The notes: generated by a model from the sequence alone, not told the origin. Shown: positions 1 through 13,106, counted from the stretch's first letter. The stretch is DNA of 64,000 bases from Rhododendron vialii (GCF_030253575.1 NC_080559.1:32142501-32206500), one strand, 5' to 3'. Numbers and translations: made by a program.

Positions 1-21
1 AAATTGCAACTTGCTTTGCAG

Positions 22-111
22 GAAGGGATGGCATATGAATTGATTGTTGGCACAACAAAAATCATCAGCGGCCACACCTTAACTGAAACACTCATTGAAA
101 ACTTGGGATGA
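22..111 (+). CDS. Terminal exon of an unrecognised gene (partial)
   Basis: A pyrimidine-rich tract ending in AG at 20-21 is followed by an open frame of 29 codons that ends in TGA at 109-111. The translated piece begins EGMAYELIVGTT and ends TETLIENLG. It looks like the last coding exon of a plus-strand gene whose body lies left of the window. I do not recognise the family from so short a piece. Frame and exon start are inferred from the acceptor; a non-coding reading cannot be excluded. Confidence 0.35.
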   Translation, partial: EGMAYELIVGTTKIISGHTLTETLIENLG

Positions 112-876
112 CTTGAGTTGTAATCATCTGGCTTCTTTTAGTGACAAATTGTGCAACTTGTCACTAATCTGGTCCGTTTTGAAGATTTGACAAGTGAGAT
201 TTTCTGATTTTCCCCACGAGGTTTTTTTTCCATCAATTTTTTATATTGGTGTTATACGTAAGCGAATCCTTGCTCTTTGTTCTTTGGAAAGGTATTTGTA
301 CATGTGTAGATACTTGGCTTTTTAGTGCTGCATAATTTGTGAAGTCCGCGGACTAAATTCCTGCTTCCATTTTAAGTGCCTTATTCTCAGGCTTGGTTGA
401 TTTGTAATGCTGCAAAATGAGAACTTGGGGATGGTTTTTGGTACACTTGTTCAACTCGACGAGCTATACAAAGTGAACGTTTCCAATCATCGGAGCAAGA
501 CCGGAGCGGACGCGATTTCCATGCACAGTACCATCCCCCTGTCTGCAAAATGACCAGATCCGCAGTGTAGTCCTGTCCAGTTTCAACTTCCAAGTAATAG
601 CCGAGGTAGTTGAAACGTGTAAGACACAGCTTGTTTTTCGTCCTGAAGATGAGAAATGTTGTGACCTTTCTCTTTTGTTTGGGCTGCCACACCTTCCCTG
701 TTCTGGCGATTAGTTGTATCTGAAAACTCTAATTTGGAATTACGATTTTGGAAAGCAAGTTGCATCGGTCACCTGCAACTTCATGTGGTGCATAAGTTTT
801 CTGAGTCTATGGTTAACATTCCATTTTAGGCAGTGTATTCGAGTTAAGCTATACAGTATATGGTAGAACACTAACA
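112..876. other. Intergenic spacer with one foldback arm
   Basis: Probable 3' flank of the left-hand gene followed by AT-rich spacer. No coding exon is evident. The only recognisable piece is at about 441-505, which closely matches one arm of the foldback element at 28881-29320 (shared words TTCAACTCGACGA and ATCATCGGAGCAAGACCG). Here it is a single unpaired arm, so it is a truncated relic. Confidence 0.5.
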
Positions 877-879
877 TAA

Positions 880-1502
880 GAGCATCCACAATGTAATAAT
901 CAAAACCAAAAGGTTGCTAAAGTTAACAATGTTTGCTAAAAAAAGTGTTCACATTGTAATAATCAAACTTAGCAACCTCTTAGCAACTCATCAAATTTTG
1001 GCTTTTGAATAATCAAAACTAGCAACTTTTTTGCCAATAATCAAATTTAATGGTTCCCTCATTTTTTCAATCAAGTACACCCATCATTGCATAAAAACCT
1101 TCTCTCTCAACAATGTTTTTAGAAAATTATTTTTAAAAACTGTTTTTTTTTTCCAGAAACTTTTAAAAAAATTTAAAAAAAAATTATAAGTGTTTTGATA
1201 AAAAAAACGGATTCTAACAGTTTTTCAAAAAAAAAAAAAACTGTTTTTTTTTCACTAAACTATTTTCTTAAAAAAAACTGTTTTTTTTTTTTCAAAAAGA
1301 GTATTCAAATTATTGTCAAAAAATTTAGTTTTTAGAATTTTGTAATTTAAAAAGGTGATGTGGCAAGTTTTGGTTATCCAATTTTGATTATTACATTGTG
1401 GACTTTTACATTGCTAACTTTAGCAATGTCTTAAATAGATAATTAAAAGATGATGTGGCAACTTTTGGTTATCCAATTTTGATTATTACATTGCGGATGC
1501 TC
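880..1502. mobile_element. Tourist/PIF-Harbinger-like MITE (623 bp)
   Basis: Terminal inverted repeats start GAGCATCCACAATGTAATAA on the left and mirror it on the right with one mismatch (GCGG for GTGG) over the outer 27 bp. The element is flanked by TAA at 877-879 and 1503-1505, the 3-bp target duplication typical of PIF/Harbinger elements. The inside is AT-rich with poly-T/poly-A runs and carries no coding capacity. Sub-terminal words are repeated at 1360-1400 and 1450-1480, suggesting an internal duplication of the right end. Confidence 0.8.
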
Positions 1503-1505
1503 TAA

Positions 1506-2392
1506 GAATTCCCATTAGGAAAATATATGTTGTGTATTTTTTTAATCAACAAAAGTTGTTTCATTATTGGTAACGGTTTATTAAGGCAGCATTAGTTAAG
1601 ATAAAAAAAAATACTCGGTTATGTTTATTTAAGTAGAAGGGAGCATCGGATTGGGTAATACTACTTTCAGAAGTTGGCCGGGCATGTTCGTTTGAGATAC
1701 TCAAAATCTCTGCGCACACGTTCTTTAATAAATTTTCTATGTTCATCTCTCCTCACTCATTATACTTTAAAACATCTTTCAAAATCCAAACCGAACAAGA
1801 TCCTCAAGTCCAACACAAGCAGCGCTGAATCAACAAATTAGTGTGAAAAAAGAATGAAGCTGAGGACCCAATATGAAGAAAATAATTGTTTTAATTTGTA
1901 CGTCTCCATTGATACCGTATATATGAGAATAATTGTTTTATTCTCACATATACAATACTAAGGGGTATGATACCGTTAATCTCGTCACCATTATGTGTCG
2001 GAGTTTTATATCCAGTTACGCGTACTGCACATGTATTTGATTATTCGTTCCATCATTTAATTAAACTAACCAATTGTTGATCAAGACCCATCAAACTTTA
2101 GCAGCATAATTGCCTCTAATATAATGTAACATTCGAAAACAGTTCAAACTTAATACTGAAAAGGAGTTCAACATATAATAACCTCCTCACCCCAAAAAAA
2201 ATAAGAAATAATAATAATTTAGTTCAAATTTTTTTCAGGGTTTCGATAACTAACCCTCAATGAAACTGAAACCACCACGAGGTGATGAAGCCTCCATCTC
2301 TAAGCGAAACACACGCGACCACGAGGCCTTGAATTAAGCCTCCATGTCTAAACGGGACAACTCTGTTGTATCCGCCAGAAAATCCAGGTAAG
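1506..2392. other. Intergenic spacer, nothing recognised
   Basis: AT-rich spacer between the MITE and the 3' end of the minus-strand chimera. There is a short direct repeat around 1880-1950 (ATGAGAATAATTGTTTTA and a similar word). No exon, RNA gene or terminal repeats seen. Confidence 0.4.
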
Positions 2393-3419
2393 CTACCATG
2401 TATAGCTGGGAGCAGGAGCTGGTTTTTCCTTTGGTCGCGCCCTCTTGATCTCAACCTTTGTGCCTTCCATGTCAATGTAATTGCCATTGATCAGGATGTT
2501 ATCAACCGCCTGGGCACTGTCAAACACGACAAAGCCGAATCGTGATCCCGTATAATCGTGATCCTGTATGATCTCGTGCCACACAACCGTCCCATACGCC
2601 GAGAAAAATTCCTTAAACTTGTCTTCAATTAAGGTTCTTGGGATGCCACCGACGAAAATCTTCTTCGGATCCCAATCCACTGGTCTTTTGATCCCAGATT
2701 GTGTACTATTTGTCTCAACTTCAGCTTCATGCTTTTCAAGTTTCTCCTTATTTTTCTCAACTTCAGCAACATACTTTTTGAGTCTCTCCTTTAGATCCTT
2801 CTCAACTTCAGCTTCGTACTCCTTTTTAAGTTTCTCCTTTAGACAAGCAGCTTTCTTCTCAAATTCTTTCCTCGCAGATTTTGCCCCCTCAAGCCTCCTT
2901 TCATAAGAATCCTTGAGCGCGTTGTATAATCCGGCACGCGTAGTCGCGGTTGATATTTCAGCCAAATAACCGCTCTTGATTGGCGACAGCAGCGTCTTTC
3001 GATGAGCTCAACTCCTGCGAGAGACGAGTACAAGAAGCACGCGACTGCGCCAACTCTAGTTCAATTTCTTTCAGCCGAGCCTCCTTCAACGCGGCACTGC
3101 ACGTCAAGGTTTCCATCTGGTCGAGATAGCCGTTAATCGCGGCGTTCTTCTCGCTAATCTCTGAATTCTTGTGCTCCAGCAACGCACGAAGTTCGGAAGC
3201 TTCGGTAGACAATCGCTCGACGATCTCTCCATCTTTCTGATCGGTGGCTTTGAGATAGATTTGGTGCGGTAGAAGCGGGAGGGCGCCGGAGCGGGTCTGT
3301 GCCTTGTACTTTTCGAGTTGGTTGTAGAGTTCTCTGACGAATGCGTCGGCCTTCTCTGCCACTAGAGAGGCGTCGTGTGAGCAGCTTTCGTACTCTTCTT
3401 CCGAGATGAACATCGGCAT
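2393..3419 (-). pseudogene. Intron-less chimera: nuclear-pore-anchor-like N-terminus fused to an RRM domain, broken by a frameshift
   Basis: The 5' frame (3419 to 2958) starts MPMFISEEEYESCSHDASLV and resembles the N-terminus of plant nuclear-pore anchor NUA (TPR/Mlp family), with its EISEKN, KEARL and CSRLSQE-like coiled-coil words. It ends in a premature TGA at 2958-2960. The NUA-like reading resumes in another frame just past 2965 (AEISTATT... then KLKKEYEAEVEK heptads), so a single-base insertion best explains the break. A full RRM follows at residues ~101-178 of the second frame, with RNP2 KIFVGGI and RNP1 SRFGFVVF, of the hnRNP A/B-like plant type, ending at TAG 2393-2395. NUA genes have many introns; here none is seen and whole coiled-coil stretches are missing, suggesting a retrocopy or gene fusion. 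The RRM half may still be translated alone. Confidence 0.65.
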
Positions 3420-3569
3420 GGCGTCGCTCTTTGATCAGTCGAAAGTTTATCGGAGAAGAGGAGCGGCGAAGTCGATTGGGGAAGAGGGCGCAGCCTTCTG
3501 AATCGTTTTTATAGAGGGACGGATTTATGTTTGGAATCCTAGAAACTTGATCAATAAGTTATCAAAAAA

Positions 3570-3935
3570 GATACAGGGACCGACCGGTCCCCTACTGAAA
3601 TCGTACCAATGGCCGCGCCGGACCGTCTCTGGTCACCGGACGGCAGATCAAAGCCGTCCAAAAATTCTAAAAAAATAAAAAATGAGAGGCCCCCGAGAGA
3701 ATCAACGGTATCCGATGTGTGTAGGATACTTGATCTAAACACCATCTTTTCGTGTATATAAAGATAGGGTGTTTGGATCAAGTATCCTCCTACACATCGA
3801 ATGTCGTTGATTCCCGCGAAAGCCCTCTCGTTTTTTTTTTAGAATTTTTGGACGGCTCGGATTGACCGTCTGGTGACCGGAGACGGCCCGACGAGACCGT
3901 CTGTACGATTTCAGTAGGGACCGGTCGGTCCCTAT
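3570..3935. mobile_element. Foldback element F1 (long palindrome)
   Basis: Two arms of roughly 170 bp are imperfect inverted copies around an AT-rich centre near 3755. The outer arms carry GGGACCGACCGGTCC and its mirror, then CTACTGAAATCGTAC; the inner arms carry TTGATCTAAACACCATC and TGTTTGGATCAAGTATCC. There is no coding capacity. It is a MITE-like hairpin; superfamily is not clear because no target duplication is obvious. Confidence 0.75.
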
Positions 3936-4146
3936 AGCAGAACTCATAAGTTATTTACGGCTCCTCACGGTTGAGATGAGTTTTGAAATTTTGACCGATA
4001 ATAAATATTTTTGATCGATAATAATTCGTTTTTAATCTAAATTGTTCAAAATACTTTTGAACGCACAAGATTGAGCGCGAACGGTCTGTAAATAGTACTT
4101 GTTTCTCAATTGTGGGATCAGGATTCTTCTAATTTTTTGGAAGTGT

Positions 4147-4523
4147 AGTGCTACAGCCACCGCACGCCGTGTGAGGCCCACTTCGGGCCTCGCACAGATG
4201 ATCCGAGCCGTTTAATAATTAAAAAAAAAATCGAGTGGGAATTTTAGAACATCAGCTCGATCCAATATGTGTAGGTGCTTGGATCAACCTTCTCATCTTT
4301 GGAAAATCAAAAAAATGGAAAGATTAATTTTCTGGTGTATAGAAAGATGAGAGGGTTGATCCGAGCACTTATACATATCGGATTGAGCTGATGTTCCGCT
4401 TAGCCCACTTGGTTTTTTTTTTTTAAATTATTGAACTGCTCGGATCATCCGTGCGAGGTCCACAATAGGCCCCACATGGCGTGTGATGGCCGGCCACCGC
4501 ATTTTGGTGCGGTGGCCGTAGAC
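4147..4523. mobile_element. Foldback element F2 (long palindrome)
   Basis: Outer arms CTACAGCCACCGCAC / GTGCGGTGGCCGTAG, middle arms with GATGATCCGAGCCGTTTAATA and its mirror, inner arms with CAGCTCGATCCAATATGTGT and GGATTGAGCTGATG. It is shaped like F1 and F3 and shares the GATCCGAG and CAGCTC(G/A)ATCC words with them. No protein-coding content. Confidence 0.8.
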
Positions 4524-4529
4524 TTTCTG

Positions 4530-5841
4530 TTTTTGGAAAGCACTGACTGTCACTTTCTTAAAAAGTTCCTTTGGCTGTTTCCTTCCTCGATAAGGAGGCT
4601 TCCGCCACGTGACATCTGCGTGATTCTCCCACCCATACATAACTGACGAGTGCTCCGGGCAACACAATTGTGCTCGGAACCGTTAGATGCATGTGAGTCC
4701 ATGTGCATCCAATAGCTCACATACATCTAACGATTTCGAACATAATTGTAACGAGAGTTATGTAAAAAATCTGTGTTATTAGGGCTCTGTTTGAAAAAGT
4801 TTTTATTTTCAGTTTTCTTTGGTTGTTTCTGAAGTTTTTTTTGAAAATAACACCATAAATATGTTTGTGCCACTGTTTTTGTTTACAATACACATAATCA
4901 AATCCACTAGTTTACGAAAATTTTAAAAACACAAAAAATGCGTTTTCATTTGTTTTGAAAATACTTTTGACTGCCCAAAAAATAAATAAACAAAAATTAT
5001 TTTGATCACCAAACATATTTTCTGTTTTTTAATTTTTAATAAACAAAAAATTGGCAATTTTACTAAACTTTATAACCTACCTACCTCCCATCCATACTGA
5101 ATAAATCTACCTCCCACGGTCCCACCTTCCTCAATCCTCACCGTCAATCATCATCACACATCTACGTACTTATGCCGATATTAATGTGTATTATGAAGAT
5201 GCTAACAATAATGTTGATTCTTTATTCTCTCTTAAGTACCTACTATTCTTGGGTCACAAGTTACAAAAGTCGGTCAGGAAGACTTTACCAAATGAAATTC
5301 CGTACCGTAAAATCAAGTTTACAGCGCTCAATCTTGCACGTATAAAAGTATTTTAGACGATTCGGATTTTAATAAAACACTCTTTCAAGCAAGGTTTTTT
5401 TTTTTTTAAAATCCAAGCCATTGATTGTCAAGACGGATGGATGAGATCGTCCGCGTCCGTAAATAACTTATTCATGGAGGACCCATGAATAAGTATCTCT
5501 CTTACAAAATAAACATAATTATAAATTTCTTAAAGTTTAGGGATTTATACGGATTTTTTTTTTTTTAAAAAAAATTCTCGAACTTACACCTCAATGTCTC
5601 ATAAATATTTGAATTTTTTGATATTTCAAATAAACACTAAAGCAAAAACCCGTTATGAAATTGGACACTCAATTTCAATTTCCTTCCATTTATTGACGAA
5701 AATTGCACAGGTGACATGTTTGGAGATAAAATAGTTACTCGTGAGGTGAGATTGCAATGAAAAGGCAAAACTTCCCCGTCAAATTAGGATAAAAGTATAG
5801 AGATATAAATGAGGGGGTTTTCTGTCGCGATAAATCTGTCC
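4530..5841. other. AT-rich spacer, nothing recognised
   Basis: Roughly 1.3 kb of AT-rich sequence with homopolymer tracts. I found no exon, no terminal repeats and no RNA gene. The stretch at 4780-5060 has a TTTGAAAA...TTTTCAAA flavour that may be an old MITE, but paired ends could not be fixed. Confidence 0.35.
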
Positions 5842-6206
5842 ACATAGACAATGTGTGTATAGATTGTGCACAGATTTTGTTGTAGGATCCACTACAGATC
5901 CCACACAAATGATCCGAGTCGTTTATTAAATATAAAACATTTTTTGAAGGGTTTCCGTAAAAAGTCAGCTCAATCCAATACCTATAGGTGCTTGATCTAA
6001 TCATCTAACTTTTCATTACCTGAAAATCTGAATGAAAATTTAGATGATTGGATCGAGCACTTATAGGTATTAGATTGAGCTAATTTTTTACAGAGACCCT
6101 TGAAAAAAATATTTTACATTAAATGAACTGTTCGGATCATTTGTGTGGAACCCGTGGTGGGCTCCACAATAAAATCTGTACACAATTTGTGCATAGATGT
6201 ATGTGT
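5842..6206. mobile_element. Foldback element F3 (long palindrome)
   Basis: Outer arms TAGATTGTGCACAGATTTT / AAAATCTGTACACAATTTG, middle arms CACAAATGATCCGAGTCG / CGGATCATTTGTGTGG, inner arms CAGCTCAATCCAATACCTAT / ATAGGTATTAGATTGAGCT around a loop near 6020. Same architecture as F2, with which it shares inner words but not outer ends. Confidence 0.8.
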
Positions 6207-6224
6207 GGTTAGCAGGGTTCTTTT

Positions 6225-6550
6225 TGTCGAACCCTATGGGCCTCCTTCGCGAATTTTTTAAAGTAATTCAAACCGTGTATTTTGTAGGGTTAGCTTGTCC
6301 GAACATTAATAGGTATGTTAAAAGTTGAGTTTCTAGACGAAAAAATAGACGCATGGATTTGTCAACTGTTTTTTAAGTTAAATTGTCCACATCTGTTCAT
6401 TTTTTTGTTTAAAAACTCAACTTTTAACATACTTATCAATGTCCGTACAAGTTGGTTTTTTGCACGGATACATTATTTTATAGGTCCTATAAAATGCATG
6501 GTTTGAATTACCCAAAAAAATATGCGAAGGTGGCTCACGGGGGTGACGGA
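6225..6550. mobile_element. Foldback element F4 (long palindrome)
   Basis: Outer arms near 6236-6280 (GGGCCTCCTTCGCGAA, AATTCAAACCG) are mirrored near 6500-6535 (GGTTTGAATTACCC, GCGAAGGTGGCTCACG). The inner arms contain ATGTTAAAAGTTGAGTTT and its near-perfect mirror AAACTCAACTTTTAACATA. No coding content. It lacks the CAGCTC inner word of F2/F3, so it is a separate subfamily. Confidence 0.7.
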
Positions 6551-7405
6551 AAACTCCCTTTTCTGACTCATTCGGACAGAATTTACACCAGTAAGTAAAT
6601 ACTAGTAGTCATTTATAGTAGTAGTAAAATTTATTAGTACTACTACTTAAATTCACCGCATCCTCTCTGTTTTTTTTTAGTACTGCCCCGTCTCATTTTC
6701 TATGGTCTTTTTCGATATTCGTCTTGTTTTTTAAATTCTTATATCTTCTAATTTATAATATTTTTCATAATTTAAATTTTTTTATTATAAATTTAATTAA
6801 GAACTATCAAATAAGATTTATATTGCATATTTTTAAAAATTCATACCAGAAGATAAAAAAAAATTTAAGAATTACATGAATATCAAAAAAGTCTTTAAAA
6901 AGAAAAAATGGGACGGAGTGTATTTTTTGGAGTTTTCCCTTTCCCGGTAGTTGTTTTTCCCAGGAAGCTCTGGCTGTCACTTTCTTTTGGCTTTTTCCTG
7001 CCAGGCTCCCACTGAGGTTTCCACCACGTGACATCCACCGTGCTTCTCCCTCCCATACTTATAACCTACCTCCCACCTTCCCCACCGTTCATCATCACCA
7101 ACGAAAAATCACCGATCTACAGATCTCCCACCACGTGTCGGTAATAACTCTCCCATCCCTACCCGGTCCCACCTTTACATCCGAAAGTCCCCCCGCCTCC
7201 ACATCACCACCACTTAACCGCCGCAGCCCCACCTCCGGCCACCACGCCAATTTACATAATTTATTCTGCTATACACACAGTATATACACAGGGTACAAGC
7301 AGAGATAGTCAGGCCTCTCTCTCTCCTCAGAGCATTTAAAAGAGCTCCACTTTCTCTCTCTGCATATATATACATATACATCGTAACATCGACACGTATG
7401 CGTCG
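6551..7405 (+). promoter_or_regulatory. Upstream region and probable 5' leader of PDAT1
   Basis: AT-rich to about 6900, then GC-richer and pyrimidine-rich from about 7050. ATATATA-like stretches occur near 7270-7290 and again at 7365-7380, and CT-rich runs at 7313-7330 and 7350-7362 precede the start codon. An out-of-frame ATG at 7398 (CGTATGCGTCGATGTTGAGG) overlaps the main start and ends after three codons. The transcription start cannot be placed by eye. Confidence 0.4.
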
Positions 7406-10400
7406 ATGTTGAGGCAGAGAAAGGGCTCTGAACCGGAGAAATCATCTAAACCGGAGAAGCCACGAGTTGACGGGGAGGAGGACGGCGACGACGACAGCAA
7501 GAAGAAGAGGAGAGAGAAGGAGAGGTTCCATCAGAAGAGGAGAGAGAAGGAGCTGAGGAGGTGGAATTGCGTGGACAGTTGCTGCTGGTTCATCGGTTGC
7601 ATATGCTCGATTTGGTGGTTTCTGCTGTTCCTGTTCAACGCGATGCCGGCCTCGTTCCCTCAGTACGTGACGGAGGCGATAACGGGGCCGTTACCGGATC
7701 CGCCGGGGGTGAAGCTGCTCAAAGAAGGGTTAACGGCGAAGCATCCGGTGGTGTTTGTACCAGGAATAGTTACCGGAGGGCTTGAGCTGTGGGAAGGGCA
7801 CCAGTGTGCCGAAGGGTTGTTCAGGAAGAGGCTATGGGGTGGTACATTTGGGGAAGTTTATAAGAGGTAACTGAATTCCAATCATTAGCGGTAAATTCAT
7901 GATAATTACATTAATTTTCAAGATAATGAGAAAATCCAGCAATGTCTTTTAGAAGCTCTAAATAAAGTGACAAAGTGTTCACGCAGGAAGAAAGAATCGA
8001 ACTTTTGACCTCCTACTAAGGTGCAGGGACTCCGGCAAATTGAGCTAGCATCGTTGGTTTAGTAGTCTAATTTGACGTTATATGTATGTATGTTTTTCTT
8101 AATCATAGTGGAAATAATGTACTGACTCTGGTAGATGTAGCCATGAACCAGGTTAATTTCTGTGTGCTTGTGATTACTCCATTATGTGGAATTGCATATA
8201 TCCAGTTTTAAGGTTGGTATATTCGGAATGGTAATTGTTTGGGTAATCTAAGTAGTGTTTTGCTTTTGTGCTTGGTAGGTGTAGCGGTGTACTGTGTACT
8301 TGAATGCATTTGTAAAGGGTTGATTGTTATATGTGGGGGGGAAAAGGTGTGTTTTAGCTGTAAGTATGGGAAAGCTGTTTCGTTTACTTTAGAGAAGAAA
8401 TATGGTTGCTGATGAGTCTCTGTGTTCATTTTAGTGAAAGAGTTTCCTATTCATTTCCTTTCACACTTATAAGTGTCTTCCAAGGCGAATTGTTACATGA
8501 AATTGACGGAGGTTCTTGATTGCTCTGAGGAAATTGTACGAGTGGATGAGCTTGCAGCAACTCTTTCTTGAGTTAGTACTTAGTAGTGAAACCTAAGTAA
8601 CAGTAGTATGGGGAAGTGTTATTCAAATACATCTCACTAGTTGGTTTGCTTTGCTACTTCTTTTCTTCCTTTTGGACCACAACTTGTTTGCTGCTCTGAA
8701 TGCTCAATGTGGCTCAGTTATTACAAGAGAAAGGGTGACAGATGATCAATGAAAGAAACCAAGATACAGGCAGGCAACCATGCAAGTGAAAAAGGTTTCT
8801 TAACACACACACACACTGGGACCACAAGTAGGTTGGTGCTCTGAATGTCTGAATCTTTCATATGGTCCAGTGATTACGCAGGAAAGAAATGCTAATACAT
8901 AATGAGGAAAAAACTATGACAAGGGCAGTCAACCATGTAATGAAAATGGTTTTTTAATTTGCTCTTCTTCTTGTTGTGTTTGGGAAGGATGATAAGTGGA
9001 GAGAAAGAATATAAGGAAGGAGCGAAGGAGGATTCTGAGGGGACACTGCTTTTAAGTCCCTGTTGAGGAAATTTTTATATAAAATCCAGAAGATCCTTGA
9101 GTATATGAGCTGGAGGGTAGTGAAAAAGGTTTTTAGTGAGACATATAGTAGTTCTTCAGGCTTGACTTTTTCTTTATGGTGATGGACACATTTTTTTGTT
9201 TGCAAAATGAGGCCGAGCCAGCTGCAGCTTTCGAGCCTGCTGACTGATACAGGGGATCTAGTGCACGTTGATGCTAGTAACTTAGCCAGTTTTCCATATC
9301 CTAGCATAGGATATCTTATGAGATGATAATTCGTGCTACTTGGAAGTTGGAAGGTTCCGTAGTTTTTGGATAAAGATTAATGCAAGTGAGCAGTCATCCT
9401 TAATCTAGCATTTTCCAGTTCTACCTAGTCAGCCGGAATATGAATCATTATTTTGCTCCCACGATAAGCCTGTGTTCCATACATTTGTTCATCTACTTGC
9501 TCCTGGCGTGCTCCATCCAGTTATCTTATTCCATCGGTTAACTGAATCCATTACCTTTAGTAGTGCTTTAAACCAAATTTGTAACTGAACAAATATGTTG
9601 CTCTTATAAAGGTTAAGGTATTGGATTGAAAACCTGCATTATACATTATTGTAACCTTGCTAGTTGAGCAAGTATGTGTCTTCATTACATATTCTAATAG
9701 CATTAAAATGTACTCGCAGTTTTTATATTATGTCACCCATTGCTATAATGACATCATATCTTGTTCTTAACCTTATCAGAGTTTCGTTGTGTTAAATTTT
9801 AAAAGCAATTCTATGCTGGTTGGAATTGAAAAAGGGTTTTACTTTTTTGTGTGATATTTTCCTGCAGACCATTATGCTGGGTTGAGCACTTGTCACTGGA
9901 TAATGAAACTGGATTGGACCCTTCCGGTATAAGAATTAGGCCTGTATCTGGCCTTGTTGCGGCTGATTATTTTGCTCCTGGTTATTTTGTGTGGGCAGTT
10001 CTTATTGCAAATTTGGCACGCATAGGGTATGAGGAGAAAAACATGCATATGGCTGCATATGACTGGAGGATATCCTTTCAGAATACAGAGGTATGTTTGC
10101 GACATCCTTAATTATTCCCCGTCTTGTTCTGTTACATGTGCATTTGTTATTGCTTATAATATTATCAACATAGAGTTTAGATCAACTTGCGCCTTGTGTA
10201 ACTATTGATATTCTCAGGCAAGTTATACCCCTCAGTAGCTTTTGGTATACCAACTTTACCGTTAGGTTTTTTTTGGTATGCCTGCCAAGTTGGTCATGCA
10301 CGGATAGGCATAGCTGTTTTGTCCAAATTCTCTTATTCCTTTGGTATTCAGATTTATATGCAGCTAGTAACCGGTGAAACGTTAGTGGTTCTAACATCAG

Positions 10401-12358
10401 GCATTAATCAATATCTGTTTTTTATACCGAGTTATGCCCCTCGTTAGCTTTTGGTATACCAACTTTGCAGTTATTCTAGATACCCTTACCATGCTTTCCA
10501 TGCCTGCCAAGTTGATCATGCATGGATAGCTGTTTTGTCCAAATTGCCATTTAGTAAGTGGTGAAAAGTTAGTGATTCTTCATTCTTGCATCAGGCGTTA
10601 ATTGATCTTGTGTTTTTGATACAGTACAGTCTCTTAAATTTGATTCTCTCCTAAATTGAATCGACCAGGTACGCGACCAAACTCTTAGCAGGATTAAAAG
10701 TAATATAGAACTCATGGTGGTGACAAGTGGCGGTAGAAAAGTGGTCGTAATTCCACATTCAATGGGGGTTCTGTACTTCTTGCATTTTATGAAATGGGTG
10801 GAGTCACCTGCCCCGATGGGTGGTGGGGGTGGATCAGATTGGTGTGCTAAGCATATAAAGGCGATAATGAATATTGGTGGACCATTTTTAGGTGTTCCAA
10901 AAGCAGTAACCGGATTATTCTCTGCTGAAGCAAAGGATATAGCTGTTGCCAGGTTTGTATTATAACCATTATTAAGTGGATGGATCTATGTTGTGATTTT
11001 CATGGATTGCATATTTGACTCATTTTTTTTCCATTTGAAACAAACCCACGTGTTAATTAAGGCGTAATGGTATTTTGATTAATTTCTCTAGTTATTTACT
11101 TATACAAGCTATGTATACACCTCAAAGTTAGTGTGATCACATTCACTCTATTCTGCAATTGCAAACAAGAGCTTGAGTATCTATACAAACTGTGTCCCCC
11201 ATGGTTTGTCTTTGTGCCCCCTCCTCATCCAGCAGTTAATCTTACTACCTGGAAAAGGAAAGAGGGAAGAGTTGTCAAAGCTGCAAATTGGGGCTTTGTT
11301 TTATTCCAATGGAAGAACTACTTATTTCTGTCTCTTAGGTTGTCTGATTCTGTGCTGTACCAAGAATCTTCATTGCTGCGCTATTCTACAATGTTTCAAC
11401 AATTTGATGGATCACATTTATAATTGTTTATTCTTGACAAAGTTTGATGGCTTCAATAATGAATCAGATTTATTGTGGTTTTTAAATTGCTAAGTGCCAA
11501 GTTTGATGAGGACAGAGTTTAAATAGTTGGCAATCTAATCTTGTTCTAGTTCCAAATCGCGTAAAAATAGAGCAATGCCTGCTGGAGTATGTTTTAATGT
11601 TTCTCATTGAGAACTTTGAGAAGAAGAAAAATCACGTAGAGGATGATTCTACTATGATAGGCCTTGTGTTTATAGAAACACTGATTTATGTTGTGTAGTC
11701 ACTGCAAATTTGTTATAATTTCGTTTCATATTATTGTATCATAAACATATTTTGGGGGATAGTTAAATATTTGATAATTGTATTCTACTTATTATGTCGA
11801 AGACATGATTACGACATGATGTGCGTTTTTCTTACCTGTTTGGCCATTTAGAAAGCGTACTTAGTTGGGAATTTTGCAGAGAACAAACATGGCTTTTGGT
11901 GTTACTTTGGGTTCATTTACCTTGTAGTTTTGTTTAGCCTTTTGTTTTTTAACGAAAGTCTCCTCCTTTTATAGGGCTATTGCACCTGGTGTTCTGGAAA
12001 TGGATGTATTTGGTTTTCAGACTTTACAGCATGTAATGCGGATGACACGTACATGGGATTCAACCATGTCAATGATTCCAAAAGGTGGGGACACCATCTG
12101 GGGTGGCCTTGATTGGTCACCGGAAGAAGGCTATGAGTGTGTTGCCAAGAAAATGAAGAACAGTGACAATCAGACAGCAGGCCAAAATGGAAAAGTTAGT
12201 TTAGATAAAACAAAACGTTTGCATTATGGGAGAATAATATCATTTGGGAAGGATGTAGCTGATGCAGAGTCATCAAAAATTGAGAGGATGGATTTCAGGG
12301 TAATGTTTCGAATTCTCGTTCCATTCTTAACATCCAATCCATTGGATTGAAAAGAAAA

Positions 12359-12419
<61 letters not shown>

Positions 12420-13106
12420 AACAGCAGATGTGACCAGTCTACATTTATCTTTAGAGATATCATGGATTGCTCCTTGTTAGATTTTACTGTGTAGATATCA
12501 AGGATTGCTCCTCGTTAGTTTACTTTAATATTGTTCAAATTTTGGTTGTTTTCTGTATCAGTTTTCAGGATGACCTTCTCCTTTATACCATCAAAATGCT
12601 TTGCTTTTACATTTGAATTGAAAATAGTGCTCTCAATCTGGGTTTTGAATTGAAAAAAATGTAACACCTATTCCACATCCCCTACTACTTTGTCACCTTG
12701 CACAGGGTTAATCGCAGATTGCATTGTTCCAGTACAACCTATGAAAGACAGTGTCTTGTTTTATGCGGACACGTTAATTTTGCAATTTGAATTGCATATG
12801 TCGAGATCTGATCGTTATTTACTTGGTGTTGATCGGTCTGTAGGGTGCTGTTAAGGGCAACAACCTGGCAAACACAACGTGCCGTGATGTATGGACCGAG
12901 TACCATGATATGGGAATCGAAGGTATCAAAGCTGTTGCAGATTACAAAGTTTACACTGCTGGATCATTGCTGGATCTACTTCAGTTTGTTGCCCCAAAGA
13001 TGATGAAACGTGGCAGTGCTCACTTTTCATATGGAATTGCTGACAATTTGGATGACAAGAAGTATGAACATTACAGATATTGGTCAAACCCCTTAGAAAC
13101 AAAGTG

